From assembly GCA_910579425.1 (NCBI GenBank), contig CAJTVL010000003.1, forward strand, positions 43,699 to 107,698: a DNA stretch of 64,000 nt, given 5' to 3'. The translations under genes were made by a program, and so were the position numbers. Below the pieces are notes generated by a model, which searched no databases, was not told where the DNA came from, and saw only the letters and a list, made by a program, of their open reading frames with translations. This stretch comes from an uncultured Lachnospiraceae bacterium (GTDB taxonomy: Bacteria; Bacillota; Clostridia; Lachnospirales; Lachnospiraceae). Within the stretch, counting starts at the first letter, position 1, and each line of letters begins with the position of its first letter. Shown in pieces: positions 35,483 to 45,490 of the stretch.

Positions 35483-36347
35483 AAAATACGGGTTTAGTTT
35501 TCAGAAAAAGTACGGACAGAATTTTCTCATCGATGCAAATATCCTGAAAAAAATCGTTTCCTCGGCAGGCATTACCAAAAGAGACTGTGTCATAGAGATC
35601 GGTCCCGGAATTGGCGCGCTGACCCAGCATCTGGCGGAGAATGCCAGGCAGGTAATCGCGGTGGAGATCGATAAAAAGCTGATTCCTATATTGGAAGAAA
35701 CCCTTTCGGATTATGACAATGTGATTGTTTTGAACGAAGATATTTTGAAGGTGGATATGGAAGAGCTGGCAAAAGAAAAAAATGACGGACAGGCGCTCAA
35801 GGTGGCGGCCAATCTTCCTTACTATATTACCACGCCCATTATTATGGGGCTGTTTGAAGGCCGGGCGCCGATTTCGGATATGACAGTCATGGTTCAGAAG
35901 GAAGTGGCGCAGCGGATGCAGGCAGGCCCCGGCAGCAAAGATTATGGTATGTTAAGCCTGGCAGTGCAGTACTATGCCGTGCCGGAAATCGTCATGAATG
36001 TCCCGCCCTCCTGTTTTATGCCAAGGCCCGGTGTGGGGAGCAGCGTCATCCGCCTGAGCAGACGAGGCGAAAGGCCGGTGGAGGCGGCGGATGAAAGGTT
36101 TCTTTTTTCCGTGATTCGGGCAGCCTTTAACCAGAGGAGAAAAACCCTGGCAAATGCAGTTGCCAACGCATCGCCGCTTACAGACGATAAGGGAAGAGAG
36201 GTTTTTCTGACCAGAGAGGATGTGCAGGATGCGCTTGATCAGATGGGACTTGACAGAACAATAAGGGGAGAGGCCCTTACATTGGAGCAATTTGCCGAAT
36301 TTTCCCGAAATTGTATTTTACATACCAAAAATCATATGGTAAACTAA
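35439..36347 (+). CDS. rsmA: RsmA/KsgA 16S rRNA dimethyladenosine transferase
   Basis: A 302-residue SAM methyltransferase that dimethylates two adjacent adenines in the 16S 3' hairpin. Motifs: KKYGQNFLIDANIL, SAM site IEIGPGIGALTQHL, and catalytic NLPYYITTP. The C-terminal domain has the usual AAFNQRRKTLANAV. RBS AAGGAG precedes the ATG inside tatD. The tatD-rsmA order is typical of Firmicutes. Confidence 0.95.
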   Translation: MAYLGTPTATAEIIKKYGFSFQKKYGQNFLIDANILKKIVSSAGITKRDCVIEIGPGIGALTQHLAENARQVIAVEIDKKLIPILEETLSDYDNVIVLNEDILKVDMEELAKEKNDGQALKVAANLPYYITTPIIMGLFEGRAPISDMTVMVQKEVAQRMQAGPGSKDYGMLSLAVQYYAVPEIVMNVPPSCFMPRPGVGSSVIRLSRRGERPVEAADERFLFSVIRAAFNQRRKTLANAVANASPLTDDKGREVFLTREDVQDALDQMGLDRTIRGEALTLEQFAEFSRNCILHTKNHMVN

Positions 36348-36399
36348 ACAGATGATAATAGGATAATTATGCCTTAAAAAAGATATAGAGGTGGCTACC

Positions 36400-39141
36400 T
36401 TGGATAAATATGAATACAAAGTGCGGGTGGATGAAATAAAATCACTGATTTCCGAAGGAAAATACGCGGATGCCGTGAAAGTGGCGGATTCCATCGACTG
36501 GCGCAGGGTCAAGAGTACCATGATGCTGTGTACCATCAGCGATTTATATAAAATCAACAGAAGATATGAGGACAGCAGGGACATTCTTCTGCTTGCTTAC
36601 GAGAGGCATGCGGGAGGAAGGCTGATTGTTTATTCGCTGTGCGAATTGTCCATCAAGCTGGGCGAGTACGTGCAGGCCCTGGAATACTACAAAGAATTCG
36701 TGCATCTGGCGCCCAAGGACAGCGGAAGGTATGTGCTGCAGTATAAATTATACGAGGCGCAGGAGGTAAGCCTGGAAGAGCGGATTGAGGTGCTGGAGGA
36801 GCTTAAAAAGCGGGATTACCGTGAGAAATGGGCTTATGAGCTTGCATATCTTTATCACAGGGTAGGCCTGGCCTCGAAGTGTGTGGAAGAATGTAATGAG
36901 ATGGCGCTGTGGTTCGGAGAGGGGCGTTATGTGGTAAAGGCCCTGGAGCTTAAGATGCTCCATGAGCCTTTAAGCGAGGAGCAGCAGACGAAATATGAGC
37001 AGATGAAACAAGGAGGCGGTTTTATTACTTCTGATTTTGCTGCAGATCAGAAAGCCATCCAGGAGGCTGCCGAAAAGGAAACGGAAGAGGAAGAGGATGA
37101 TGAGTTCAGCCTGGAGGAGAATATCCTCACAGACGATACCCAGGAGGTACCGGGGAAGGATGAACTTGATATACAAGTAAAAACAGTGGATGTAAGCCAA
37201 TATAATACCTTGAATCTCCAGAAGGAACTGGCGGAAAGCATGAAAGAAATTTTAGACGACCATAAGAGGCCTGAGGCCCCAAATGAGCCGCCTGCAAAAG
37301 CCGATCAGGGGGCTGAACCCGTAAGGCAGGAAACCGTAAGCAATCAGAAGACTCAGATATACGAACCGGTAAACGGACTGGACGATCATGCCGGTTCTGA
37401 AAAGAAGGTTCAGGCGACAAAGACAGCGCCCCGGCTCAGGCCGCAGAATTTTGCCGGAAGCAATTCCAATGAGGAGGTTTTTTTCGGAAACACGGAAGAG
37501 GTCAATATCCAGGACGTAGTTTTTGAGTTAGAGCAGAAAAACGGGTCGAAAACCCTGTTTACGCCCATCGGAGAATCGGAGCTGCAAAAGGAGGAGGAGA
37601 GAAAGGAACCTCCTGCAAGCACGGATTCGGCGCTCAGCAATACCGGAGTGATCAGGACCTTTCATAAGCCCTCGGGATATGACAATATGCTGACCCAGGA
37701 ATATGACGGACAGCTTTCCCTGGTTGTTCCCGAGCAGGACAAGGTGGAGAAACAGATTACCGGGCAGCTCAGCATCGAGGATATTATGGCTGAGTGGGAA
37801 AAAATGAAGCAGGACAATGAGCGCAAGCGGATGGAAGATATCCGCAAACGGGTTCAGCAGCAGACAGACACGCTTTTTGCAGATTTTGACGAGTCCACCA
37901 GGTCCGGGCTTTTAGAGGAATTAGAAAAAGCCATGGTGACGGCCGCCATGAAAGAAGAAAAGCTGAAGATTGCCAAAGAGCGTCTCGGGCTTTTAAAGAC
38001 GGTGGACGGAGCCAAAAATAAAAAATCCCAGTCCCTGAAAAAGGAGGAGACTCAATTCCCGGAGGAGAAAGAGGAAGAGACGGCGGCAGAGGCGGCAAAG
38101 GAAGAGCCTGCGCCCGAGAAGGAAAAGGAGGAACCGCCAAAGGCAGAATCACTCTGGACCAGGGAAAACCTTACTTTGGAAGAGCTTGAGGAAAAGCTCT
38201 GGCAGGAAGCGGAGGCCGAGATGGAAGGAAACGCAGAGGGGGATTATGGTGAGGAGGAAGATGGGAAGGCTTCCCGGGAGGAAGAGACGGCAGATGCAGA
38301 ACAGCAGATGTCTGACGAACTAGAAACAGGAAAACAAAACGCTGCGGAGGGCTCTCCGGAAACGGAAGAGGGCGAGGATAAGCATGCGGTCAGGGAAATG
38401 ACCGGCAGTGAAAGAGAGTTGTTTGCTCCGTTTATCCACCACAAGCGGACAAGAAGACAGATTGTGGAAACAATTGACAATATCAGCATGGCGTCATTTA
38501 CCGGAAATGTGATTATTACCGGGGAGGAAGGGACGGGAACCATTGCCCTTGCAAAGCTGCTTGTGAAGGAAGTACAGCTTTCCGACAGTAATTTTTCCGG
38601 CAAGGTTGCTAAAATTTCCGGAAGCACCATGAACAGGAAGGATGTGGCCTCCACCTTAGGAAAGCTTTCCGGCGGGGCATTGATTGTGGAAGCGGCATCT
38701 TTCATGAAGAAGGCGGCGGTAGAGCAGCTTTTGAAGGCGCTGAATCAGGAAGGAAAGGGGTTGATCGTTTTACTGGAGGATACGAAGGCCGCAATGGAGG
38801 AGTTTCTGGCGACGTATCCGGAATTATTAAATACATTTAACCTGAGAGTGGATGTGGAGGCGTTAGATGACCAGACGCTTGTCAGATATGCGAGAAAATA
38901 TGCCCTTGAGCAGGAATATGCCATTGATGAGCTTGGGGTTTTGGCGCTGCATACAAGAATTGCAGATATGCAGACCAGCGATCATGAGGTCACTCTGGCG
39001 GAAATAGAAGAACTTGTGGACGAGGCGATTTATTATGCGGACAAAAAGACGCCGAAGCATTTCTTTGACGTCCTTCTCGGAAAAAGATATGACGAGGAGG
39101 ATATGATCGTTCTCAGGGAAAATGATTTTATGCATTATTAA
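36400..39141 (+). CDS. TPR protein with acidic linker and degenerate AAA-like domain
   Basis: A protein of about 913 residues with three parts. Residues 1-210 are helical TPR-like repeats (RYEDSRDILLLAYERH, LGEYVQALEYYKEFV). Residues about 215-640 are highly acidic, low-complexity and probably disordered. Residues about 680-913 resemble an AAA+ domain, but the P-loop reads GEEGTGTIALAK, with no GK(S/T) lysine, and the Walker B position reads LIVEAASF. No nucleotide hydrolysis is expected. TTG 36400 is favoured over GTG 36391 by spacing from GAGGTGG. It lies between rsmA and glgB, 17 nt before glgB. The family is uncharacterised; a scaffold or regulator is possible. Confidence 0.8.
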   Translation: MDKYEYKVRVDEIKSLISEGKYADAVKVADSIDWRRVKSTMMLCTISDLYKINRRYEDSRDILLLAYERHAGGRLIVYSLCELSIKLGEYVQALEYYKEFVHLAPKDSGRYVLQYKLYEAQEVSLEERIEVLEELKKRDYREKWAYELAYLYHRVGLASKCVEECNEMALWFGEGRYVVKALELKMLHEPLSEEQQTKYEQMKQGGGFITSDFAADQKAIQEAAEKETEEEEDDEFSLEENILTDDTQEVPGKDELDIQVKTVDVSQYNTLNLQKELAESMKEILDDHKRPEAPNEPPAKADQGAEPVRQETVSNQKTQIYEPVNGLDDHAGSEKKVQATKTAPRLRPQNFAGSNSNEEVFFGNTEEVNIQDVVFELEQKNGSKTLFTPIGESELQKEEERKEPPASTDSALSNTGVIRTFHKPSGYDNMLTQEYDGQLSLVVPEQDKVEKQITGQLSIEDIMAEWEKMKQDNERKRMEDIRKRVQQQTDTLFADFDESTRSGLLEELEKAMVTAAMKEEKLKIAKERLGLLKTVDGAKNKKSQSLKKEETQFPEEKEEETAAEAAKEEPAPEKEKEEPPKAESLWTRENLTLEELEEKLWQEAEAEMEGNAEGDYGEEEDGKASREEETADAEQQMSDELETGKQNAAEGSPETEEGEDKHAVREMTGSERELFAPFIHHKRTRRQIVETIDNISMASFTGNVIITGEEGTGTIALAKLLVKEVQLSDSNFSGKVAKISGSTMNRKDVASTLGKLSGGALIVEAASFMKKAAVEQLLKALNQEGKGLIVLLEDTKAAMEEFLATYPELLNTFNLRVDVEALDDQTLVRYARKYALEQEYAIDELGVLALHTRIADMQTSDHEVTLAEIEELVDEAIYYADKKTPKHFFDVLLGKRYDEEDMIVLRENDFMHY

Positions 39142-39158
39142 ATTGGGGGTTTAGAGCA

Positions 39159-41072
39159 ATGAAAGAAAAAAGGACAGAAGGGGAAGTTTTTATTTCGGAG
39201 GCAGACCAGTACTTGTTTGCCCAGGGGACGCACTATGACATTTACAAGAAGCTGGGAGCCCATCCCAGCATTCAGGACGGAGAGAAAGGAATGTTTTTCG
39301 GCGTCTGGGCGCCCAATGCCGCCAGCGTCCATGTGGTCGGGACGTTTAACGGATGGAACGAAGCGGCCCATCCGATGAAGAAGCTGGGAGAGGGAGGGAT
39401 TCACACCGCCTTTATTCCGGGGGTGGGAGTCCATGAGCTGTATAAATTTCTGATTACCACTCCGGAAGGGGAAAAGCTTTATAAGGCAGATCCCTTTGCC
39501 AACAGCGCGGAGCTGCGTCCGGGGACGGCCTCAAGGACTGTGGATATTTCGGGCTTTGAGTGGTCGGACGATGTCTGGATGAAGGAGCGCAGCGGCAAGG
39601 ATTACAATAAAGAGCCTCTTGCCATTTATGAATGCCATATCGGTTCCTGGATGTGCCATCCCAGGCCGGAGGAAAAAAGATTTTACAATTACAGGGAGTT
39701 CGCGGACAGAATCGTAGAGTACTTAAAGGAAATGAAGTATACTCATGTGGAGCTGATGGGTATTGCGGAGCATCCCTTTGACGGTTCCTGGGGGTATCAG
39801 GTGACGGGATATTATGCGCCTACCTCACGCTACGGAGAACCGGAGGACTTCATGTATCTTGTGAATAAACTCCACAAAAATAAGATCGGCGTGATCCTGG
39901 ATTGGGTACCGGCCCATTTTGCCACGGACGCCCACGGGCTGGGGCGGTTTGACGGCCGGTGTGTTTTTGAGCATCCCGACCCGCGCAAGGGTGAGCATCC
40001 GGACTGGGGAACCAAAATTTTTAACTATGGCAAGACAGAGGTGAAAAATTTCCTGATTGCCAATGTGCTGTTCTGGATTAAAGAATTCCATGTGGACGGC
40101 ATCCGTGTGGATGCGGTGGCCTCCATGCTTTATCTGGATTACGGCAAGAAGGAAGGGCAGTGGGTGCCAAATAAATACGGCGGGAACAAGAATCTGGAGG
40201 CGATTGAATTTTTCAAGCATCTGAATTCCGTAGTGCTCGGCACCTATCCGGGCTTTTTGACCATAGCGGAGGAATCCACTGCCTGGCCCAAGGTAACGGC
40301 CAGGGTAGAGGAGGACGGCCTTGGATTTTCCTTTAAGTGGAATATGGGATGGATGCATGACTTCTGCGAGTACATGAAGCTGGATCCTTATTTCAGGAAA
40401 GATAACCACTATGCCATGACTTTTGCCATGTCCTATAATGAATACGAAAATTATATCCTGCCGCTTTCCCATGACGAGGTAGTACATCTGAAATGCTCCA
40501 TGCTGAACAAGATGCCGGGCTATCAGGTAGATAAATACGCGAATCTGCGCTGCGGCTATACTTACATGTTTGGCCATGCCGGGAAAAAGCTTCTGTTCAT
40601 GGGACAGGACTTCGGGCAGGAGAGAGAGTGGAGCGAGGAGCGGGAGCTTGACTGGTTTTTGCTTGGAGAAAACCTGAACAAAGGCCTTCACGAATATATG
40701 AAGGAGCTCTTAAAGATTTACCGGAAGTATCCGTGTATGTATGAGTTTGATAACTGCTGGGACGGATTTGAGTGGCTCAACTGCGACGATAAGGACAGGA
40801 GCACCTACAGCTTTTTCAGAAAGACGGCCAGCGGCAGGAATAACCTGTTATTTATCATTAATATGACCCCGATTACATGGGAAAAATATAAGCTGGGGGT
40901 ACCCAAAAAGAAAAAATACAAACTGCTTTTGAACAGCGCAGAAGAGCGGTTCGGCGGAGCCGGAGGAGTGATTCCGAAAGAGATTACGGCCGTGAAGGGT
41001 CAGTGCGATTACAGGGATTACAGTATTACTCTGGATTTGCCCGCTTACACTGCCGCCATATTTGTTTTTTGA
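39159..41072 (+). CDS. glgB: 1,4-alpha-glucan branching enzyme
   Basis: A 637-residue GH13 enzyme with an N-terminal CBM48 (FFGVWAPNAASVHVVGTFNGWN), a (beta/alpha)8 barrel and a C-terminal all-beta domain. Conserved regions: VILDWVPAHF (region I), GIRVDAVASML (region II, nucleophile Asp), IAEESTAWP (region III, Glu) and LPLSHDEVVH (region IV, Asp). It makes alpha-1,6 branches in glycogen. No other glg genes are nearby, which is unusual, since glgC, glgD and glgA are often clustered. A strong terminator follows. Confidence 0.96.
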   Translation: MKEKRTEGEVFISEADQYLFAQGTHYDIYKKLGAHPSIQDGEKGMFFGVWAPNAASVHVVGTFNGWNEAAHPMKKLGEGGIHTAFIPGVGVHELYKFLITTPEGEKLYKADPFANSAELRPGTASRTVDISGFEWSDDVWMKERSGKDYNKEPLAIYECHIGSWMCHPRPEEKRFYNYREFADRIVEYLKEMKYTHVELMGIAEHPFDGSWGYQVTGYYAPTSRYGEPEDFMYLVNKLHKNKIGVILDWVPAHFATDAHGLGRFDGRCVFEHPDPRKGEHPDWGTKIFNYGKTEVKNFLIANVLFWIKEFHVDGIRVDAVASMLYLDYGKKEGQWVPNKYGGNKNLEAIEFFKHLNSVVLGTYPGFLTIAEESTAWPKVTARVEEDGLGFSFKWNMGWMHDFCEYMKLDPYFRKDNHYAMTFAMSYNEYENYILPLSHDEVVHLKCSMLNKMPGYQVDKYANLRCGYTYMFGHAGKKLLFMGQDFGQEREWSEERELDWFLLGENLNKGLHEYMKELLKIYRKYPCMYEFDNCWDGFEWLNCDDKDRSTYSFFRKTASGRNNLLFIINMTPITWEKYKLGVPKKKKYKLLLNSAEERFGGAGGVIPKEITAVKGQCDYRDYSITLDLPAYTAAIFVF

Positions 41073-41106
41073 GTACAGTTAAGAAAAAGAAAAGATATGC
41101 CGAAAT

Positions 41107-41136
41107 AAAGGGTGAATGTGAGAGCATTCGCCCTTT
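41107..41136 (+). terminator. Terminator after glgB
   Basis: AAAGGGTGAATG (41107-41118), loop TGAGAG, CATTCGCCCTTT (41125-41136) give a 12-bp stem with one G-T pair, followed by TTCAG. It separates glgB from the flagellar patch. Confidence 0.8.
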
Positions 41137-41188
41137 TCAGATAATAAATTCTTTGATCGGGAATAGAAGTTACGGAATGTGAGGATGT

Positions 41189-44100
41189 ATGAATGTTTTG
41201 GTGGAGGGTGTCGAGACGAGAGGCGCCCATGAATATGTAAATGCAGGCAGGGAGACAATTTCATATCGGGCCCCGCAGGGATCTGCCCCGGCAGGCAAAA
41301 GCGGGTTTGTATTGGACATTTCTGGCACAGTTATGGATAACAGCGCGTATGCAGGTCATGGACGGACCGCAGAAGAACTGATACGGCAGATCGGGCAGGA
41401 GGATGTGACCGCCCGCCGTAACTATATGGCGGTGATGTCCAATTCTGTGTCGGACGAGGATTTTGCCAGGCTCCAAAAGGAAGGCTTTCATCCCGGAAGT
41501 ACGGATATAGAGACTGTGGTTACCATTGTGGACGAAATTAAGGTTGCCCTTGCCAAAGGCGGGACAGAGATTGCGGGCTATACGGACACTGTAGACGATG
41601 AGGTTCTTAAGGATATTACGGGCAGCGAGGCCTTTGCAAACGAACTGAAAAGGCAGTTTGCCGAAAAAGACATCCCTCTTACCCAGGAAAATATTGCCGC
41701 CGTAACGGAGGCGTGGAAGCTGCTTACTCAGGCAGGCGAGCCTACGGAAAGCAGTGTAAAATATATGGTAGAAAATGACCTTGCCCCTGCGCCGGAGAAC
41801 CTGTATACCGCGAAATATTCTGCGGCCGGCGCCGCAGGCCGCCAGGGCAGAGGATATTACGAGGCAGGATCGGTAGCCGGGTATTATGCCAAGAAGCCGG
41901 AGGAGATTGATTTTGACAGGCTGCGGCCTCAGATGGAGCGGGTGATTGAACAGGCCGGGTATCGGGTAAATGAGGAAAATCTGAAGGATGCAGAGTGGCT
42001 GGTGGAGAAGGGAATTCCTCTGAATGAAGAAACCTTTTCCCTTTTAAAGGACATCAGAAGCCATCATTTCCCGGTATCTCTGGAGGACTTCATGTCGTCC
42101 GCCGCCTGTGCTTTGGCAGACGGAACACATCCGGCCAGGGCGGATTTATGCCGGAGGGAAACTTATGTGGAGCAGGCGGCGGCGATCGCAGAGCAGACCG
42201 CAGGGCTTGCAGATGAGGCGGCAGATATTGTTCTTGCAAGAGATCTGCCTCTTACCCTGAAAAATCTTCTGGCGGTTCAAAATGAACTGACCGCTCCGAA
42301 AGAGAGAAACGGTCAGGACAAAGCAGGCTCCCGGCAGGGAAGCGCCCAGGGCCAAGCTGTTCCGGAGCAGACAGATCTTCCGGAAAATCTGCGGGGGCGC
42401 AGGCTTTTGGAAGAGGTCAGACTGACCATGACGGTGGAAGCCAATTTAAAGCTCTTGCGGCGGGGGTTTCAAATCGATACGGCTCCTTTGGAAAAGCTGA
42501 TTGAAAAGCTTCGGGAGGCAGAGAACAGCTATGTCAGAGCGCTGACCGGAGAAGTGGATGAGACAGGGGCCAGGCAGAAGGCTTCCCTGTATGAGGAAAC
42601 CCTTGATGTTTTGCAGGGAATACGCTTTGCGCCGGCTGCTATCGTGGCGAAGGTATCAGGGTCAGAGACTTTAAAAGATGTATATGAACATGGCAGCAGA
42701 GAACGTCTCGCCTATGAAAAGGCAGGACAGGATTATGAGGCTATGATGACACAGCCCCGCAGGGATATGGGGGATTCTATACAAAAAGCATTCCGGAATG
42801 TAGACGATATTCTTGAGAGCATGAAACTGGAGACTTCGGAGGAAAACCGAAGGGCAGTCCGAATTCTGGGATATAACAACCTGGAAGTTACAGAAGAAAA
42901 TATAGCGCAGATCAAGGAAAAGGATGAACTGCTCAGGGATGTGGTCGGACAGATGGACCCGGGACGGGTTTTAAATATGATTCGAGAGGGAATAAACCCT
43001 CTGATTATGCCTCTGGAGGAGTTGGGAAATTACTTTAACCGACAGGAGCAGGATCCCCCGGAGCAGATGGAATCCTACAGCCGTTTCCTTTATAAGCTGG
43101 AGAAGCAAAAGGGGATTACGGAAGAAGAACGAAGCGCTTACATAGGTATTTACAGGCTGGTACGCCAGATTGAAAAGGCGGATGACGCGGCGGTGGGCGC
43201 TCTCTGGCAGACGGGGGCCGAGTTTACCCTGGGGAATCTTTTAAGCGCTCTGCGCAGCAGTAAGCGGGGGAAGATGGATTATTCGGTGGACGAGAGGTTT
43301 GGCGGCGTGGACGCTAAGGAAACCCACCGGGAGAGTATCAGCAGTCAGATTGCCAAAGGCTTTGCCGCCGATGCCGCTTTGGATCAGCAGGCGCTGGAAC
43401 AGCTTTTGGAGGAAGCCGGAGATGAGCAGGCGGGAAGGGAATTTGACCATATGCTGTATGAACAGATCCGCAGCACCATGAAGTCCGAGGAGGATGTACT
43501 AAGGCATCTTTCCGACTATGAACAGCCGGTTACGGCGGATCATCTTCTGGCGGCAGAGGCTTTCCTTAAAAATCCCGGGGGGATCTGGAAAGAATTCAAC
43601 CGGCTCAGAAGAAAGGAGCCGGAAGAGGCGGAGCGTTCAGAGGAAGTTTCGGAGAGTTTTCTGGAGGAAGCCGGGGAGGAGGTTATTCAGGCTCTGGAGG
43701 ACAGAGATAAGGCCCGGAGCGCCTATGAGGGCCTGCAGGAGCGGCTTCAGAGTATGGTGGAAAGGATGGCCTTTTCCGCACAGAATAAGGCGCTGGATGT
43801 AAAGGCCATGAGTACCCTTTATAAGCAGTTTGCCTTTATGGGCAGTATGGCCCGGGAGGAGAACTACGAGATTCCGGCCAACATAGACGGGCATCTGACC
43901 TCCATCAATCTGAAGATTGTGCATACCGCGCAACAGGAGAGCAGGGCCACGGTTACTTTTGAAACCCAGGCGCTTGGGAAGACGGCGGCAGAGTTTAAGC
44001 TTACAGGCCAGGAGATAGAAGGCTTCTGTGTCTGCAGCAGGGAGGAAGCAGCCGGACTTCTCAGAGAAGGTCAGGGGCTTTTGGAGAAGAAGCTTGGAGA

Positions 44101-44314
44101 AGAAGAGCTTAAGGCAGGCGGCATTTATTTTGCGGCGGGAGAAAAACTGGATCTGGCAGAGTTCTCCCTGAAAGAAACCTCATTAAGAAACGCTTCCGAT
44201 AAAAATAACAGAGCACAAAGGGACGCCGATTGCAGGCTGCTTTACAGGACAGCCAGAGCATTTATAGGATATGTCCGGGAGATGTCCGCAGGTGACGTGA
44301 GCGGAACAGAGTGA
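41189..44314 (+). CDS. Large helical-repeat protein with FliK-like C-terminus, flagellar locus
   Basis: A 1041-residue soluble protein without signal peptide or membrane helix. At least nine copies of a degenerate motif resembling DxPLTxENLxA occur, for example at about 161, 197, 256, 275, 352, 564, 677 and 788, spaced irregularly within helical segments. Residues about 895-990 (IPANIDGHLTSINLKIVH, then TVTFETQALG) read like the C-terminal domain of FliK hook-length control proteins. I think it belongs to the DUF6240 group but cannot confirm that. It ends 19 nt before flagellin, so a role in flagellar export or length control is inferred. Confidence 0.75.
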   Translation: MNVLVEGVETRGAHEYVNAGRETISYRAPQGSAPAGKSGFVLDISGTVMDNSAYAGHGRTAEELIRQIGQEDVTARRNYMAVMSNSVSDEDFARLQKEGFHPGSTDIETVVTIVDEIKVALAKGGTEIAGYTDTVDDEVLKDITGSEAFANELKRQFAEKDIPLTQENIAAVTEAWKLLTQAGEPTESSVKYMVENDLAPAPENLYTAKYSAAGAAGRQGRGYYEAGSVAGYYAKKPEEIDFDRLRPQMERVIEQAGYRVNEENLKDAEWLVEKGIPLNEETFSLLKDIRSHHFPVSLEDFMSSAACALADGTHPARADLCRRETYVEQAAAIAEQTAGLADEAADIVLARDLPLTLKNLLAVQNELTAPKERNGQDKAGSRQGSAQGQAVPEQTDLPENLRGRRLLEEVRLTMTVEANLKLLRRGFQIDTAPLEKLIEKLREAENSYVRALTGEVDETGARQKASLYEETLDVLQGIRFAPAAIVAKVSGSETLKDVYEHGSRERLAYEKAGQDYEAMMTQPRRDMGDSIQKAFRNVDDILESMKLETSEENRRAVRILGYNNLEVTEENIAQIKEKDELLRDVVGQMDPGRVLNMIREGINPLIMPLEELGNYFNRQEQDPPEQMESYSRFLYKLEKQKGITEEERSAYIGIYRLVRQIEKADDAAVGALWQTGAEFTLGNLLSALRSSKRGKMDYSVDERFGGVDAKETHRESISSQIAKGFAADAALDQQALEQLLEEAGDEQAGREFDHMLYEQIRSTMKSEEDVLRHLSDYEQPVTADHLLAAEAFLKNPGGIWKEFNRLRRKEPEEAERSEEVSESFLEEAGEEVIQALEDRDKARSAYEGLQERLQSMVERMAFSAQNKALDVKAMSTLYKQFAFMGSMAREENYEIPANIDGHLTSINLKIVHTAQQESRATVTFETQALGKTAAEFKLTGQEIEGFCVCSREEAAGLLREGQGLLEKKLGEEELKAGGIYFAAGEKLDLAEFSLKETSLRNASDKNNRAQRDADCRLLYRTARAFIGYVREMSAGDVSGTE
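44195..44202 (+). promoter_or_regulatory. Possible sigma-28 -10 element for flagellin
   Basis: TCCGATAA matches seven of eight positions of the GCCGATAA flagellar -10, within the end of the repeat-protein gene and about 130 nt before the flagellin ATG. The -35 is poor (GAAA 17 bp upstream instead of TAAA), so confidence is low. Confidence 0.25.
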
Positions 44315-44333
44315 AAGAAAGGAAATAGGGAAG

Positions 44334-45467
44334 ATGAGAATTAATTACAATGTATCAGCAGTGGTTGCCAACAATTATTTAAATAAGTCTGACAATAAGC
44401 TGCAGGCATCTATGGCAAGGCTCTCCTCAGGGCTTAAGATTGTCAATGCCAAGGACAATCCGGCGGGGCTGGCTATGGCAAAGCGTATGAATGCCCAGAT
44501 TGAAGGTCTGGATCAGGCAACCCAGAATTCCAATGACGGAATTTCCGTGATGCAGATTGCAGACGGGGCTTTGTCGGAGATTCACGAAATGCTTCAGAGG
44601 ATCAACGAGCTTGCGGTGAAGTCAAGTACGGGAACCCTGACGGACGACGACAGGGAGATTATCAATCAGGAAGTGGAGCAGCTTACCCAGGAGATCGACA
44701 GGACGGCTGCGGAGGTAGAATTTAACGGCCAGAAGCTTTTGGACGGCTCCTTTGACTTAAACGCCTATACGGATAATCTGGATGTGAAGGTGGCTTATTA
44801 CAGCGACGAGATGAAGAGCGGGGATTATTCTATCGAGACGTTGGATGTATCCTTTGATAATAACGGCAAAATTGACGGAGTGAGTAAGGTTTCTATTCCC
44901 GGTGTGTTGGAATATGATGTAAATGACCCGGCTGCTTCCAATGCAACGGTTGAGTGGGACGGCAATATCGTTTCCATAAAGGGGAACCAGGGGACGGAGA
45001 TTAAGCTTGAGGTGAAGGACGGTTATACGAAGCCCACGGCTGCCGCGCCGGTCAATGTTCAGATACCGGGCTTCGGGTCTTTGGATATGCAGATCGGTTC
45101 CAACGAGGGCCAGCAGCTTGCCGCCCGGATTCCCAAGGTATCCACAGAACTGATGGGGATTTCCACCATTGATCTCACGACACAGACAGGAGCCCAGGAA
45201 ACCATCGAAAAGGTAAAAGGAGCCATTCAGTATGTTTCTTCCGTGCGCAGCCGCCTCGGAGCCTATGAGAACCGCCTGGACCATACGGTCAATAACCTTG
45301 ATATTATCCACGAAAACGTAACGGCTGCCTATTCCCGCATTATGGATACGGATATGGCGGAGGAAATGACGGAATATACCACCCTTCAGGTACTCTCTCA
45401 GGCCAGCACCTCCATTCTGGCTCAGGCAAACGAGAGGCCGGCCCAGGTGCTGCAGCTTTTGCAATAA
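44334..45467 (+). CDS. Flagellin
   Basis: A 377-residue flagellin. The N-terminal D0/D1 part (MRINYNVSAVVANNYL, RLSSGLKIVNAKDNPAGLA, NSNDGISVMQIADGAL) and the C-terminal D1/D0 part (GAYENRLDHTVNNLDI to LSQASTSILAQANERPAQVL) are well conserved. The variable middle (about 140-290) is short and beta-rich. N-terminal RSSGL-type residues recognised by TLR5 are partly kept (RLSSGLK). It is exported by the flagellar type III system with FliS, encoded 23 nt downstream. Confidence 0.95.
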   Translation: MRINYNVSAVVANNYLNKSDNKLQASMARLSSGLKIVNAKDNPAGLAMAKRMNAQIEGLDQATQNSNDGISVMQIADGALSEIHEMLQRINELAVKSSTGTLTDDDREIINQEVEQLTQEIDRTAAEVEFNGQKLLDGSFDLNAYTDNLDVKVAYYSDEMKSGDYSIETLDVSFDNNGKIDGVSKVSIPGVLEYDVNDPAASNATVEWDGNIVSIKGNQGTEIKLEVKDGYTKPTAAAPVNVQIPGFGSLDMQIGSNEGQQLAARIPKVSTELMGISTIDLTTQTGAQETIEKVKGAIQYVSSVRSRLGAYENRLDHTVNNLDIIHENVTAAYSRIMDTDMAEEMTEYTTLQVLSQASTSILAQANERPAQVLQLLQ

Positions 45468-45490
45468 AATTTCAAAAGGGGATATAAGCA

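Noticed and set aside
39825..40691. 288-codon minus-strand ORF within glgB
   Set aside because: It lies entirely antisense to the conserved GH13 barrel and has no family features.
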